Assembly: GCF_023913735.1 (NCBI RefSeq)
Contig: NZ_JAMXBH010000004.1
Span: 175,240 to 239,239 of the forward strand
Source: Pseudarthrobacter raffinosi
GTDB lineage: Bacteria; Actinomycetota; Actinomycetes; Actinomycetales; Micrococcaceae
DNA length: 64,000 nt
Direction: 5' to 3'
Under the pieces are notes generated by a model. The model was not told where the DNA came from, did not search any database, and worked only from the letters and a program-made list of their open reading frames with translations. The position numbers were made by a program, and so were the translations under genes. Below are positions 8,296 to 17,316 of this stretch, piece after piece. Every line of letters begins with the position of its first letter. The first letter of the stretch is position 1.

Positions 8296-8514
8296 TCAGC
8301 TGCGGTTGGTTTCCTCCAGCACCGCGGCTTTGCGGAGTCGCAACGCGTAGAAGGCGCCGAAGGCAAACACCTGCGTCACCACCACCAGCACGATGGCGCC
8401 GGGGATCTTGTTGCCGCCCAGGATCATGGTCAGGCCAACGATCGCAGACAGCAGCGCGAGCAGCGGCAGCAGCATGTAGCCCAGCACAAACAGTGTTTCC
8501 GGTTTTTTCAACAT
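8296..8514 (-). CDS. small two-helix membrane protein
   Basis: 72 residues with hydrophobic stretches at about 8-32 (LFVLGYMLLPLLALLSAIVGL) and 38-58 (PGAIVLVVVTQVFAFGAFYAL), followed by a basic tail. Its ATG lies 1 nt after the folA stop, so it is the third gene of a thyA-folA transcription unit. It may be coupled to folA translation. I do not recognise a family, and the link to folate metabolism is by position only. The 92 bp between it and asd contain the asd promoter box and nothing else I can identify. Confidence 0.6.
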   Translation of the reverse strand: MLKKPETLFVLGYMLLPLLALLSAIVGLTMILGGNKIPGAIVLVVVTQVFAFGAFYALRLRKAAVLEETNRS

Positions 8515-8515
8515 C

Positions 8516-9100
8516 TCAGCCCTGCGTCCTAATCCATTTGGTAAACCTGTAGCGCGTTCCGTTGGCCGCCGTCAGCCACCCGTCTGGCGGGACGGACGCC
8601 GCCGCCTCCCAGGTCTCATCGAGCTCGGGGGCGAACGTGTCGCCGTCCGCCTCCACGTCGATGGTGGTGACCACCGCGACGTTGGCGAGTTCGGTGGACT
8701 GGCGGAAGACTTCCCCGCCGCCCAGGATCCAGACGGTCCCGCCGCCGTCGACGAACTGCGACTCAAGGAGGGCATCATCCAGGGAGGGGACCACGACGGC
8801 GCCCTCCGCCTCGGGCGATTCGCCCCAGTTTTTCTGCCGGGTGATCACAATGTTCGTCCGGCCGGGCAGGGGACGGTACTTGTCCGCGAAGGACAGCCAC
8901 GTCTTGCGCCCCATGATCACGGGGTGCCCCATGGTGAGCCGGTTGAAGTGCTTCAGATCCTCAGGGAGGTGCCAGGGCATGTCGCCGTCCTTGCCGATCA
9001 CGCCGCCGGACGTCTGCGCCCACACAAGGCCGACGCCGGTCACGGAACCGGCGAGTTCCTGCGTGAAGTCCTGGGGGTCTGCTGCGTTCTCGGTGCTCAT
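8516..9100 (-). CDS. folA: dihydrofolate reductase
   Basis: FolA reduces dihydrofolate to tetrahydrofolate with NADPH, restoring the cofactor oxidised by thymidylate synthase. The 194-residue protein contains [29 protein letters not shown], where the acidic residue after PWHLP binds the pteridine. It also has MGRKTWLSF and WILGGGEVF, the NADPH loop. An N-terminal extension of about 22 residues precedes the usual start region. The ATG overlaps the thyA stop by 4 bp, so the two are translationally coupled, as is common for this pair. The product is cytoplasmic. Confidence 0.93.
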   Translation of the reverse strand: MSTENAADPQDFTQELAGSVTGVGLVWAQTSGGVIGKDGDMPWHLPEDLKHFNRLTMGHPVIMGRKTWLSFADKYRPLPGRTNIVITRQKNWGESPEAEGAVVVPSLDDALLESQFVDGGGTVWILGGGEVFRQSTELANVAVVTTIDVEADGDTFAPELDETWEAAASVPPDGWLTAANGTRYRFTKWIRTQG

Positions 9101-9900
9101 ACGGCGATCGGGGCTTTGATCGTGGGGTGGTGCTGGTAGCCCACCACTTCGAAGTCCTCGAGCGTGTAGTCGAAGATCGAGGCCGGCTTCCGGGTGATCC
9201 TCAGCTGCGGGTATTCATAGGGTTCCCGGTCCAGCTGCTTCAGGACCTGGTCCATGTGGTTCTCGTAGATGTGGACGTCGCCGCCTGTCCATACAAACTC
9301 GCCAGGCTCCAGCCCCACCTGCTGGGCAATCATGCACGTGAGCAGGGCGTAGGAGGCGATGTTGAAGGGCACGCCCAGGAACATGTCCGCCGAGCGCTGG
9401 TACAGCTGGCAGGACAGTTTGCCGTCGGCCACGTAGAACTGGAAGAACGCGTGGCACGGGGGCAGTGCCATGTCCTTGAGCTCGGAGACGTTCCAGGCAG
9501 ACACGATGTGCCGGCGCGAGTCCGGGTTGGTCCTGAGGTTCCCCACCAGCTCGGCGATCTGGTCAACATGGCCGCCGTCAGGGGTGGGCCAGCTGCGCCA
9601 CTGGACGCCGTAGACGGGACCCAGTTCGCCTTCCGCGTCGGCCCACTCGTTCCAGATGCTCACGCCCTGGTCCTGCATCCATTTGACGTTCGATTCACCG
9701 CGCAGGAACCACAGCAGCTCCACTGCCACGGACTTGAAATGCACGCGTTTGGTGGTGATCAGCGGGAAGCTCCGGCCAAGGTCAAAGCGCAGTTGACGGC
9801 CGAAAACGCTGGTGGTTCCGGTGCCCGTGCGGTCGGATTTGTGCGTGCCATGGGCCAGGACATCGCGCAGGAGGTCTTCATAAGGCGTCGGGATGCTCAC
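9097..9900 (-). CDS. thyA: thymidylate synthase
   Basis: ThyA methylates dUMP to dTMP using methylenetetrahydrofolate, producing dihydrofolate for FolA. The 267-residue protein shows [14 protein letters not shown], the [11 protein letters not shown] block with nucleophile Cys149, and the dUMP-binding [20 protein letters not shown], ending PTIKAPIAV as in other ThyA proteins. The start is GTG. On the minus strand TAGACT (9912-9907) lies 6 nt upstream with no Shine-Dalgarno sequence, so the thyA-folA-membrane protein mRNA probably begins at the start codon. No thyX is seen in this window. Confidence 0.95.
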   Translation of the reverse strand: MSIPTPYEDLLRDVLAHGTHKSDRTGTGTTSVFGRQLRFDLGRSFPLITTKRVHFKSVAVELLWFLRGESNVKWMQDQGVSIWNEWADAEGELGPVYGVQWRSWPTPDGGHVDQIAELVGNLRTNPDSRRHIVSAWNVSELKDMALPPCHAFFQFYVADGKLSCQLYQRSADMFLGVPFNIASYALLTCMIAQQVGLEPGEFVWTGGDVHIYENHMDQVLKQLDREPYEYPQLRITRKPASIFDYTLEDFEVVGYQHHPTIKAPIAV

Positions 9901-9906
9901 GGCTAA

Positions 9907-9912
9907 AGTCTA
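9907..9912 (-). promoter_or_regulatory. -10 box TAGACT for thyA operon
   Basis: TAGACT on the minus strand, then TTAGCC, then the GTG start of thyA. The 6-nt spacing supports leaderless transcription of thyA-folA. Confidence 0.5.
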
Positions 9913-10069
9913 CCGGGCGAAGCCCCGCCGACCCCGCAAGGGTCCCGCGGCCGGCCCCAGCGTTGGCCGCCGGCCGCGCATCGGATCAGCCCTTCCTCAG
10001 TTTGCCGCGGACCAGATCGAGCAGCAGTTCATCGGTGAGCCGGGCGGCGCGGCCGGGCGTGCCGAAAAC

Positions 10070-11038
10070 TCAGTCGTCGAAGGGCTTGAACTGCTCCACT
10101 GCCACGATGCGGCGCCTGTTGTCGATGGCCACGTGGCACACCACCAGCTCACCGGGGGACAGGTAAGGGTCGGCGTCCGGCAGGAGCGCGCGCACGCGGC
10201 CAGGCATGTGCTTGGCCAGCTGGCCCAGGATGGTGGGCAGTGCGGGACGGTGCGTGCAGACGGCGACGGGCCGTGCCTTCTCCAGGAGCGACTCAATGGC
10301 GGCAGCGGTTTTTTTGGGGGTCCGGGCGTGCCGGTGTTCCGTCAGCGATTCCACCAGTTTGACCTTGGCCCCTGTTGCCCTCAGGTATGGCGCCACGGTT
10401 GACACGCAGCGCCGCCAGGGACTCGTCACCACGCGCGGCGGCTTCCAGGCCTGCAGCAGCCGGCTGACGGCCTGCGCCTGCCTGATTCCCGTCGCGGCCA
10501 GGGGCCGTTCGCCCTCGGCTTTGGACCAGGACGAGCGGGGCTTGGCCTTTGCATGCCGCACCACAATCAGCGGCCATGTGTTGAGGTCACCCCGGCCATG
10601 GGCTGCCCGCAGGTACTCCAAGGGAACGACGTCGGTCGGATTGGACAGCAGCCCCGCGGCCGTTTCAGGGGCGCACCACACCACGCGGTCCACCTCCTTG
10701 CCGTCGGGAACGAGGCGGGCCCCGTTGACGTGGACCGCCCAATAGTGGACCACCTTCAGTCCAGTCGCCACCCGGTAGTGGATCGGCGGCAGCGGAATGC
10801 CCAGGGGCGCATCAAGTCCGATCTCCTCGTGCACCTCACGGGCCGCGCATTCGGGAAGGGTCTCACCGGCGTCGATCTTGCCCTTGGGCCAGGACCAGTC
10901 GTCATACCGCGGACGATGGATCAGCAGGACTTCGAGACCTTCGGAGTTGATACGCCAAGGCAGTGCCCCGGCTGCGACGACGGCGATTGCCTCGCCGGGA
11001 TGTTCTGTTTGGTCTGCTACGAGGATGTCGCCCGCCAA
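10070..11038 (-). CDS. mutT1: Nudix hydrolase fused to histidine phosphatase (MutT1 type)
   Basis: 322 residues in two domains. Residues ~15-150 form a Nudix domain with the box GKIDAGETLPECAAREVHEE, which coordinates metal for hydrolysis of oxidised or other nucleotide substrates. Residues ~155-310 are a histidine phosphatase domain starting LIVVRHAKA with the catalytic histidine. This fusion is typical of actinobacterial MutT1, which sanitises 8-oxo-dGTP and diadenosine polyphosphates. It begins with TTG 10 nt after the ppk stop, so the two form an operon, as in mycobacteria and streptomycetes. After its stop the same frame stays open for about 28 codons (RLTDELLLDLVRGKLRKG), which may be a degraded tail or chance. 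The 168-bp gap to thyA holds the thyA promoter and no other gene. Confidence 0.82.
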   Translation of the reverse strand: MAGDILVADQTEHPGEAIAVVAAGALPWRINSEGLEVLLIHRPRYDDWSWPKGKIDAGETLPECAAREVHEEIGLDAPLGIPLPPIHYRVATGLKVVHYWAVHVNGARLVPDGKEVDRVVWCAPETAAGLLSNPTDVVPLEYLRAAHGRGDLNTWPLIVVRHAKAKPRSSWSKAEGERPLAATGIRQAQAVSRLLQAWKPPRVVTSPWRRCVSTVAPYLRATGAKVKLVESLTEHRHARTPKKTAAAIESLLEKARPVAVCTHRPALPTILGQLAKHMPGRVRALLPDADPYLSPGELVVCHVAIDNRRRIVAVEQFKPFDD

Positions 11039-11048
11039 CGCCGTAGCC

Positions 11049-13298
11049 CTACCGACGGCTCAGGCTGCGCTGGCGGGTGCGCGAGGCCAGCAGCCAGGAC
11101 TGGATGTCGTCGAGGTGGCTGCCGTCGTCGGCAATGTGGTGCCGGTTCCACAGGCCCTGGTTATCCAGATGCCAGCTGGCTGTCTCCGGATCCATGTAGC
11201 GGCGCAGCAGGTTAAGGACGTAGCTGATGTCGTCGGGATTGGACAGCTGGACCAGGGCCTCGACCCTGCGGTCCAGGTTCCGGTGCATCATGTCCGCCGA
11301 GCCGATGTAAACCACAGGATCGCCGCCGTTGGCAAAGGCGAACACCCGGGAGTGTTCCAGGAATCGGCCCAGCACGGAGCGCACCGTGATGTTGTCGCTG
11401 AGGCCCGGAACGCCGGGACGCAGCGAGCAGATGCCGCGCACAACGACGTCAACCATCACGCCGGCCTGGGACGCGCGGTAAAGGGAGTCGATGATGGCTT
11501 CATCCACCATGGAGTTGACCTTGATCTGCACCCTTGCGGCCAGCCCGGCCCTGGCGTTGCGGATCTCGGTCTCGATGCGGTCGATCAGCCCGGAGCGGAC
11601 GGAGCGCGGAGCCACCAGGAGCCGCTTGAACGTTGACTTCGGAGCATAGCCGGAGAGCTGGTTGAACAGTTTGGAAAGGTCCTCGCCTACCTGGTCATTG
11701 GCGGTCAGCAGGCCAAGGTCCTCGTAGTAGCGGGCCGTGCGGGGATGGTAGTTGCCGGTGCCGATGTGGCAGTAGCGGCGCAGCCCGTCCACTTCCTGGC
11801 GGACCACCAGCGACAGCTTGCAGTGGGTTTTCAGGCCCACGATGCCGTAGACCACATGCACGCCCGCCTGTTCCAGCTTGCGGGCCCAGGAGATGTTGGC
11901 CTGCTCGTCGAACCGGGCCTTGATCTCCACGAGGGCCAGCACCTGCTTGCCGGCCTCTGCGGCATCGATCAGGGCGTCAACGATGGGGGAGTCGCCCGAG
12001 GTCCGGTACAGGGTCTGCTTGATGGCCTGGACCTTGGGGTCCGCGGCCGCCTGTTCCAGGAACGCCTGCACGGAGGTGGAGAAGGAGTCGTACGGGTGGT
12101 GGAGCAGGATGTCGCGGCGGCGCATGGCCGAGAAAACGTTGGCGGCCTTGGACGTCTCGGACTCGTTGAGGAATCGGGACGTGTGCGGCATGTGCTTGGG
12201 GTAATGAAGGTCGGCACGGTCAATTCCGGCAATGACGGACAGGCCGCGGAGGTCCAACGGAGCCGGGAGCGAGTACACCTCGGACTCTTCCACTCCGAGC
12301 TCACGGATGAGCAGGGCCCGGATGTTCGGGTTGATGTCGTGGGTGACTTCGAGGCGGACGGGAGGGCCGAACCGGCGGCGCAGCAGTTCCTTCTCCAGCG
12401 CCTGCAGGAGGTTCTCGGCGTCGTCCTCTTCCACTTCGAGGTCCTCGTTGCGCGTGACGCGGAAGATGTGGTGTTCCAGGACTTCCATGCCGGCGAAGAG
12501 CTTGTCCAGGTGGACGGCGATGACTTCCTCAAGCGCGATGAAACGCGCCACGCGTCCCGCCACGGCCCCGGCCCGCGGACCGTCGATGGAGATCAGGCGG
12601 GGAAGCTGGTCCGGAACCTTGAGGCGGGCGAACAGTTCCTTGTCGCTCACGGGGTTGCGGACCACGACGGCCAGGTTGAGGGAGAGCCCCGAAATGTAGG
12701 GGAACGGGTGTGCCGGGTCCACGGCCAGCGGCGTCAGGATCGGGAAGACCTTTTCGGCGAACATGGCACTGAGCTGCTGCTTGGCGGCGTCATCCAGTTC
12801 GTCCCAGTGCATCAGGTGGATGTGCTCATAGGCCAGGGCGGGGCGGATCTGTTCGGCGTAGACCTGGGCATGGCGCTGTTGGAGGCGGTGGGCTTCGTCG
12901 CCGATCTTCTCCAGCACCTCCACAGGGCTGAGGCCGGCAGGGGAGGGCACGGCGAGGTTGGTGGCGATGCGCCGCTTCAGGCCGGCCACCCGGACCATAA
13001 AGAACTCGTCCAGGTTGGACGCGAAGATGGACAGGAAAGCCACGCGTTCCAGGAGGTGGAGCGAGGGATCTTCGGCGAGTTCCAGGACGCGGGAGTTGAA
13101 AGCCAGCCAGCTGAGCTCGCGGTCCAGGAAACGGTCAGGCCGGATGTCCCCTTCGGGCACAAGGTTGGGCGCAAACTCGGGGATGTCGATCCGGTCCTGC
13201 GTTGCACGCGAGGCAGGGACTTCGGATGAGCCGAAGCGCGCGCGCACCGGCACTGAAGCGCCCTCGGACGTGACTGTTCCGGCGGGTTCCGGTTTCAT
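11049..13298 (-). CDS. ppk: polyphosphate kinase 1
   Basis: Ppk1 reversibly transfers the gamma phosphate of ATP to growing polyphosphate, a phosphate and energy store, at the membrane or polyphosphate granule. The 749-residue protein carries [20 protein letters not shown] at the N-terminal domain and [17 protein letters not shown]. The phospholipase-D-like C-terminal half has [20 protein letters not shown] sequence, and [19 protein letters not shown] contains a catalytic-region histidine. The ATG at 13298 is chosen because AGAGGAGAG lies just upstream; the longer frame from 13382 begins with an atypical basic segment. mutT1 follows 10 nt after the stop. In related genera this operon responds to phosphate, but I see no clear Pho box here. 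Confidence 0.95.
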   Translation of the reverse strand: MKPEPAGTVTSEGASVPVRARFGSSEVPASRATQDRIDIPEFAPNLVPEGDIRPDRFLDRELSWLAFNSRVLELAEDPSLHLLERVAFLSIFASNLDEFFMVRVAGLKRRIATNLAVPSPAGLSPVEVLEKIGDEAHRLQQRHAQVYAEQIRPALAYEHIHLMHWDELDDAAKQQLSAMFAEKVFPILTPLAVDPAHPFPYISGLSLNLAVVVRNPVSDKELFARLKVPDQLPRLISIDGPRAGAVAGRVARFIALEEVIAVHLDKLFAGMEVLEHHIFRVTRNEDLEVEEDDAENLLQALEKELLRRRFGPPVRLEVTHDINPNIRALLIRELGVEESEVYSLPAPLDLRGLSVIAGIDRADLHYPKHMPHTSRFLNESETSKAANVFSAMRRRDILLHHPYDSFSTSVQAFLEQAAADPKVQAIKQTLYRTSGDSPIVDALIDAAEAGKQVLALVEIKARFDEQANISWARKLEQAGVHVVYGIVGLKTHCKLSLVVRQEVDGLRRYCHIGTGNYHPRTARYYEDLGLLTANDQVGEDLSKLFNQLSGYAPKSTFKRLLVAPRSVRSGLIDRIETEIRNARAGLAARVQIKVNSMVDEAIIDSLYRASQAGVMVDVVVRGICSLRPGVPGLSDNITVRSVLGRFLEHSRVFAFANGGDPVVYIGSADMMHRNLDRRVEALVQLSNPDDISYVLNLLRRYMDPETASWHLDNQGLWNRHHIADDGSHLDDIQSWLLASRTRQRSLSRR

Positions 13299-13446
13299 GG
13301 TCTCTCCTCTTACCTGGCGCTTGATGCTGGCCCTCGGCCGGCGCGGTTCTTTACCAACCTTACAATCAATCAGCGTCCACAAGCCCTAGATTTCGGGCCA
13401 TCCGAAGTCGTTAGTCACACGAGAGGGATAACTCACCCGGGCGGCA

Positions 13447-14418
13447 CTAAACAGAGGCCAGCGGTCCGTACATCACGTCCATATCCCAGCGTGTGAAGCC
13501 CAGGCCCCGGTAAAGGGAAACGGCAGCGGTGTTGTCGGCATCCGTGTAGAGCATGACGGCGTGAAGCCCCAGGCCCTGCAGATGCCTGATGCCAGCCACA
13601 GTGAGTGCTTTTCCCAGGCCCATACCCTGCGCGGCCGGTGTGACGCCCACCGCGTAGACCTCGCCGATCGCAGGGTGGGCGCCGTGGCGCGGATGCACCT
13701 TGGTCCAGTGGAATCCCAGCAACCGGTCCTCGGCGTCCACGGCCAACAGGAAGCCGGCGGGATCAAACCAGTCCTCGGCCATGCGGGCATCCAGGTCCGC
13801 GCGGGACATCGAGCCCTGCTCGGGGTGGTGGGCAAATGCGGCGCGGTTCGCAGCCAGCCAGCGGTCCTCGTCCCTGCCCGGCGCAAAGGCGCGGAGCGTG
13901 ACGCCATCCGGCAGGCCGACGTCGGGCAGTTCTGCCGTGGCGGTGGTCAGCCTCATCTTCCAGAGTTCGCGCACCGGACCGTAGCCGTAGCGGGCGGCGA
14001 GGTCCGCGGCTGCCTCGTGGTTGCCGTGGGACCAAGCCTTCAGCCCATCCAGGCCTCGCCCGGACTGAAGTGCGCCGACAAGCCTGTCCGCCACGCCCTG
14101 GTTGCGGTAGCTGGGGTGGACGGCAATTTCCAGCACTCCGCTGCCGTCCGGCTCCTCCACAACAACGGCAAACCCGGCCAGGTCCTGGCCGGAGGAGGGA
14201 TCGGAGTCCTCGTCCGGCGCGTAGAGCGCCAGGGTCAGGAGGGAATGCTCTGCAGAGTCCCCGGCGCGGAGCGTCACCACCGTTTGCTCGGAAAGCGAGG
14301 GGTTGCCGTCAGACTCCTCGGCAGCTGCGAGGAGCGCCACGCAGTCCTTCAGCAGCTGTTCTTCCAGACCGCCGTGGATAATAAGGACGGGCCATTTTTC
14401 CGGGTGCGCAGGACTCAT
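13447..14418 (-). CDS. mshD: mycothiol synthase
   Basis: MshD acetylates Cys-GlcN-inositol with acetyl-CoA, the last step of mycothiol synthesis. Mycothiol is the major thiol of Actinobacteria. The 323-residue protein has two GNAT domains. The N-terminal one has VLEIAVHPSYRNQGVADRLV. The C-terminal catalytic one has EVYAVGVTPAAQGMGLGKAL and an ADNTAAVSLYRGLGF tail. The gene lies downstream of glnR on the same strand, as in Mycobacterium. On the minus strand TAGCCT (14430-14425) is 6 nt before the ATG, giving it its own leaderless promoter. A putative small RNA gene occupies the gap to glnR. The 148 bp between mshD and ppk carry the ppk leader and no gene. Confidence 0.9.
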   Translation of the reverse strand: MSPAHPEKWPVLIIHGGLEEQLLKDCVALLAAAEESDGNPSLSEQTVVTLRAGDSAEHSLLTLALYAPDEDSDPSSGQDLAGFAVVVEEPDGSGVLEIAVHPSYRNQGVADRLVGALQSGRGLDGLKAWSHGNHEAAADLAARYGYGPVRELWKMRLTTATAELPDVGLPDGVTLRAFAPGRDEDRWLAANRAAFAHHPEQGSMSRADLDARMAEDWFDPAGFLLAVDAEDRLLGFHWTKVHPRHGAHPAIGEVYAVGVTPAAQGMGLGKALTVAGIRHLQGLGLHAVMLYTDADNTAAVSLYRGLGFTRWDMDVMYGPLASV

Positions 14419-14457
14419 GAGGCTAGGCTATACGCCCCGGCCGGACGGCGCTCCGAT

Positions 14458-14486
14458 TTGATGGCCCCGGGGCAGGCACGTATAGT
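14458..14486 (+). promoter_or_regulatory. sigma-A-type promoter TTGATG-N17-TATAGT
   Basis: TTGATG (14458-14463) and TATAGT (14481-14486) are separated by 17 bp on the plus strand, where no coding gene follows. This is one of the closest matches to the consensus in the window. The expected start point is near 14493. Confidence 0.6.
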
Positions 14487-14492
14487 CGATAT

Positions 14493-14632
14493 CTCACCCG
14501 CCGGTAACGGTGGGAAACGAGGGGGATCCACCAGTGGGGTGGCCTCGATACGTTCGACCCGTATGTCCTCCACAAATACAGCATCACTACGACAGCAACA
14601 GCCCCGGACCAGCGGTCCGGGGCTGTTGCTGT
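14493..14632 (+). ncRNA. candidate structured small RNA between mshD and glnR
   Basis: A stretch of about 140 nt lies between the good promoter at 14458-14486 and a strong hairpin at 14592-14632. It folds into ordered stems. Stem 1 is CCCGCCG/CGGTGGG with a GTAA (GNRA) tetraloop (14497-14514). Stem 2 is CGAGG/CCTCG plus CCACC/GGTGG (14518-14547). Stem 3 is ATACG/CGTAT (14548-14564). An unpaired region follows with CCTCC (14567-14571), which is complementary to Shine-Dalgarno sequences, and then the terminator. No convincing open reading frame is present. It is read opposite to both neighbours. I cannot match it to a named RNA family; expression is inferred, not shown. Confidence 0.5.
14592..14632. 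terminator. 19-bp perfect terminator hairpin
   Basis: ACAGCAACAGCCCCGGACC (14592-14610) pairs perfectly with 14614-14632 around the loop AGC. There is no long T-run on either side. It lies 11 bp after the glnR stop (minus strand) and at the end of the candidate RNA (plus strand), so it can serve both. Confidence 0.75.
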
Positions 14633-14642
14633 CTGAACGGTG

Positions 14643-15341
14643 TCAGGCTTCCGTCAGTTCGTCTTCCTGCTGCCGCACCAGGGTCAGGCGATAGCCGACG
14701 TTCCGGACCGTGCTGATCAGGTTTTCGTGGTCTGCACCGAGTTTGGCACGCAGCCGCCGGACGTGGACATCCACGGTGCGCGTGCCGCCGTAGTAGTCAT
14801 AGCCCCACACCTCGGTGAGCAGTTGCTGGCGGGTGAAGACGCGGCCGGGGTGCTGGGCCAGGTATTTGAGGAGCTCGAATTCCTTGAACGTCAGGTTCAG
14901 CGGGGCGCCGTTGACACGGGCAGTGTAGCTCGCTTCATCGATGACCACGCCTGCCGCCCGGATCTCCGTGGGGGCGTCATCCTTGTCCGGAACTGCCCGC
15001 GCCACGGAGAGCCTGATGCGGGCTTCCACTTCGGCGGGACCGGCTGAATCGAGCACGATGTCATCCACGGCCCAGGCCGAAGAAACAGCGGCCATGCCGC
15101 CCTCGGTCAGGATCAGGACCAGGGGTGCGCTCAGACCTGTGGCCTTGAGCAGCTGGGTGAGGGAGCGGGCGCCCACCAGGTCCTTGCGGGCGTCGAGGAG
15201 CACAATGTCGCAGGGATCGGTCTCCAGCAGGGCTGTGGGTTCCGCGGCGAGGATGTGGACGCGGTGGTTCAGCAATTCCAGGGCAGGCAGAATGTCTACC
15301 GAAGAACCGGTGCTGTTCGTCAATAGCAGGATGTGCGACAT
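14643..15341 (-). CDS. glnR: GlnR, OmpR-type orphan nitrogen regulator
   Basis: 232 residues. The receiver-like N-terminal domain opens [20 protein letters not shown] and has [20 protein letters not shown] and [19 protein letters not shown], the GlnR-specific pattern. The C-terminal winged helix has [20 protein letters not shown] and [20 protein letters not shown]. GlnR is the global activator/repressor of nitrogen genes in Actinobacteria and works without a partner kinase; none is adjacent here. The ATG at 15341 is preceded by GGAGG. The longer open frame to 15620 is not homologous. The neighbour mshD is conserved in mycobacteria, which supports the name. It binds DNA as a dimer in the cytoplasm. 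Confidence 0.9.
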   Translation of the reverse strand: MSHILLLTNSTGSSVDILPALELLNHRVHILAAEPTALLETDPCDIVLLDARKDLVGARSLTQLLKATGLSAPLVLILTEGGMAAVSSAWAVDDIVLDSAGPAEVEARIRLSVARAVPDKDDAPTEIRAAGVVIDEASYTARVNGAPLNLTFKEFELLKYLAQHPGRVFTRQQLLTEVWGYDYYGGTRTVDVHVRRLRAKLGADHENLISTVRNVGYRLTLVRQQEDELTEA

Positions 15342-15689
15342 TGTTCCTCCAAGGGGCGTCCGCGCATCTTCGGGCGACTGAACCGGGTTTTCACCGGCCG
15401 GTACTATCTCACTGCAGCGGACTTGGCCGACTAAGTATCTATCCGGCCGGCATCCGTAGCAGGAAGCGTAGCTGAACTCTGAGTATACCCACCGGCCTGC
15501 ACGACAGCACGGATTCCGCCCCCTCAAACCTTCGTTTTGCGACATATCCGGGTCACATAAGGCAGGATTGAACCGTCGGGCAGAACGCCCTGACACCGAA
15601 GGCCGAGCCGCCGGGTCCACAGCCAGAATGGGATGCCACGAATTGAGTGCAGAGTCGAAGCCGAAGCGAACTGGCCGGCCGGGTTTCCG
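15342..15689. other. 348-bp gap with glnR control region, no gene seen
   Basis: This contains the glnR ribosome binding site (GGAGG next to 15341) and must hold the glnR promoter on the minus strand and one for the membrane protein on the plus strand. I see no confident -35/-10 pair, terminator or small ORF. Confidence 0.4.
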
Positions 15690-16457
15690 ATGACCGCCGA
15701 CGTGCAGGCCCCGGCAAAGTCACTGGACTCGTGGGTCATCGGTGTTGTCGGAGTGGCGGGACTCGTAGCGATCATCGCCGGCGTCTACATCTCACGTGAG
15801 GTACTCATCGGCGTCGCTGTGGCGATCGCTGTGGCAGTAGGCATCGGCTGGCCCCATTTCCTGCGCATCCCCGCGAAAAAGACCCTTGCAGCCGTCATTG
15901 CGCTGCCGGGCGTCGGATCGGCGCTCGCTGCCGGTTTTGTCCCCGCCCCGGGTTTCCTGGACTGGACGCCGGCGTTCATGGCGTTGGGAATGATGGCTGT
16001 GTTTGTGGTGCAGCTCATCCGAGGCACGGGCCAGGCCCAACGGCTTGAGTCCACGCTGGGCTGCTGCGCCGGGGTACTCCTCTCGTGCCTGGGGGCAGGC
16101 TGGATTGCCGGCGCGCGCTTCAACGGCGTGCGGGAGATGCTCCTGGTGGCAGCCATCAGCGCTGCCGTGGCTCTGCTGGCCGGCCTGATCCGCTGGCCGG
16201 ACAGCATCGTGGCCCCCCTCGGCATTGTGATGGCAGGACTTGCCGGGCCGCTCGCCGGACTGGTCTTTTCAGATATTGCTGTTCTGCCGGCGGCGATCTT
16301 CGGTGTTGTGGTGGGCGCCGTGCTGGTCAGCTTCCGCCGACTCGTAACACTCCGCGGCGGTCCGCTGAATCCTTTGGCTGCGGTTAGCATGGGCCTTGCG
16401 CCGGTTTCGGCCGTGGGCTCCCTGGCTTACTTCATAGACAAACTACTCATCTACTAA
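15690..16457 (+). CDS. hypothetical multi-helix membrane protein
   Basis: 255 residues from the ATG at 15690, or up to 274 from 15633. The protein is almost entirely hydrophobic, with about seven or eight membrane segments, short loops and no large soluble domain. The N-terminus before the first segment ([14 protein letters not shown]) fits the shorter start, but neither start has a convincing ribosome binding site. I do not recognise a family. It is followed by a 37-residue membrane peptide with its own promoter box and by a nitrobindin-like gene. Position beside glnR may mean nothing functional. Probably located in the cytoplasmic membrane. Confidence 0.55.
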   Translation: MTADVQAPAKSLDSWVIGVVGVAGLVAIIAGVYISREVLIGVAVAIAVAVGIGWPHFLRIPAKKTLAAVIALPGVGSALAAGFVPAPGFLDWTPAFMALGMMAVFVVQLIRGTGQAQRLESTLGCCAGVLLSCLGAGWIAGARFNGVREMLLVAAISAAVALLAGLIRWPDSIVAPLGIVMAGLAGPLAGLVFSDIAVLPAAIFGVVVGAVLVSFRRLVTLRGGPLNPLAAVSMGLAPVSAVGSLAYFIDKLLIY

Positions 16458-16462
16458 CCGGT

Positions 16463-16468
16463 TAGGAT
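16463..16468 (+). promoter_or_regulatory. -10 box TAGGAT for 37-residue ORF
   Basis: TAGGAT is followed by 6 nt (GGCATC) and an ATG, matching the leaderless architecture seen elsewhere in this window and arguing that the tiny ORF is a real gene. Confidence 0.5.
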
Positions 16469-16474
16469 GGCATC

Positions 16475-16588
16475 ATGTCCGTACTTGCATTTGAAATCTT
16501 CTTCCTCGTCCTGCTCGGCATCGCCAGCCTGTCCATGGCCTGGTTCGCCGGCTTTGTGGTTTACCGCCTCTTCAAAGGCCAGAAGTAA
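16475..16588 (+). CDS. 37-residue single-pass membrane protein
   Basis: A tiny ORF beginning MSVLAFEIFFLVLLGIASLS and ending VVYRLFKGQK: one hydrophobic helix of about 27 residues followed by a basic tail, which suggests the tail faces the cytoplasm. Its reality is supported by a TAGGAT box exactly 6 nt before the ATG. The clean membrane-helix composition and its place in a gap that otherwise has no gene add to this. It could be a subunit or regulator of the larger membrane protein encoded just upstream. No family is recognised. Confidence 0.6.
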   Translation: MSVLAFEIFFLVLLGIASLSMAWFAGFVVYRLFKGQK

Positions 16589-16627
16589 ACCCGTTCAACG
16601 AGCTAGCATTTTCCTGAGGTAATTGCC

Positions 16628-17242
16628 GTGCCGATAGAAATTCCTACAGACCTGACACCGGAACTTGTTCCGCTTTCCTGGCTCATTGGTGAGTGGGAAG
16701 GCAGCGGCCGGCTCGGCAGCGGGGACGAGGACTCGGAGCACTTCCTCCAGCATGTCTCCTTCACGCACAACGGCCTGCCGTATCTTCAGTACCGCGCGGA
16801 GAGCTGGTTAACCGACGACGACGGCACGCGCCTGCGGCCGCTGACGGTTGAGACCGGTTTTTGGGCGCTGGAGCGCAAACAGCTTGATGCCGACGGCGGA
16901 CCGGGCCTGATTCCGGCCGATATTGTTCCCGCTCTCAAGAGCGCCGATGAAGTCGAAGCGCTCCGCAATAAAGACGGCGGGTTCGATATCTCGGTGTCCA
17001 TCTCACATCCCGGCGGGATCTCCGAGCTCTACTACGGGCAGATCAAGGGCCCTCAGATCCAGCTGACCACCGACATGGTGATGCGCGGAAGCCATTCCAA
17101 GGACTACAGCGCGGCCACCCGGATCTTCGGACTGGTGGACGGCAACCTGCTCTGGCGCTGGGACGTGGCCACCGGCGGAACATCGCAGCCCGGCAAGGGC
17201 CTCGAAGCGCACGCCTCTGCCTTCCTGAAAAAGGTTTCCTGA
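16628..17242 (+). CDS. FABP/nitrobindin-like heme-domain protein
   Basis: 204 residues. IGEWEGSG at residues 20-27 is the G-x-W-x-G-x-G signature of the nitrobindin/THAP4-like beta-barrel family. The C-terminal LEAHASAFLKK places a histidine where the proximal heme ligand of nitrobindins lies. Relatives bind ferric heme and isomerise peroxynitrite to nitrate. The protein is longer than the ~160-residue type, with an extra segment around residues 90-115 (GLIPADIVPALKSADEVEALR). The GTG start follows a TGAGGT ribosome binding site. Neighbours glnR, mshD and ygfZ match the mycobacterial neighbourhood of the homologue. Heme binding is inferred. Confidence 0.75.
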   Translation: MPIEIPTDLTPELVPLSWLIGEWEGSGRLGSGDEDSEHFLQHVSFTHNGLPYLQYRAESWLTDDDGTRLRPLTVETGFWALERKQLDADGGPGLIPADIVPALKSADEVEALRNKDGGFDISVSISHPGGISELYYGQIKGPQIQLTTDMVMRGSHSKDYSAATRIFGLVDGNLLWRWDVATGGTSQPGKGLEAHASAFLKKVS

Positions 17243-17316
17243 CGCCCTGCCGTGTCACCGGTCATCGGTAGACTTGGCATCCTGGGCTTCACCCACGAGT
17301 GAATCAAGGGAGCATC

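Noticed and set aside
11745..13229. 494-codon antisense open frame opposite ppk
   Set aside because: Shadow of ppk; no start signal and no recognisable motif.
14493..14632. Assigning the candidate RNA to 6C RNA or 6S RNA
   Set aside because: The C-rich loops of 6C RNA are absent, and the length and large central bubble of 6S RNA do not match.
14510..14716. Open frame inside the candidate small RNA region
   Set aside because: It crosses the 19-bp terminator and runs into glnR antisense; composition is not protein-like.
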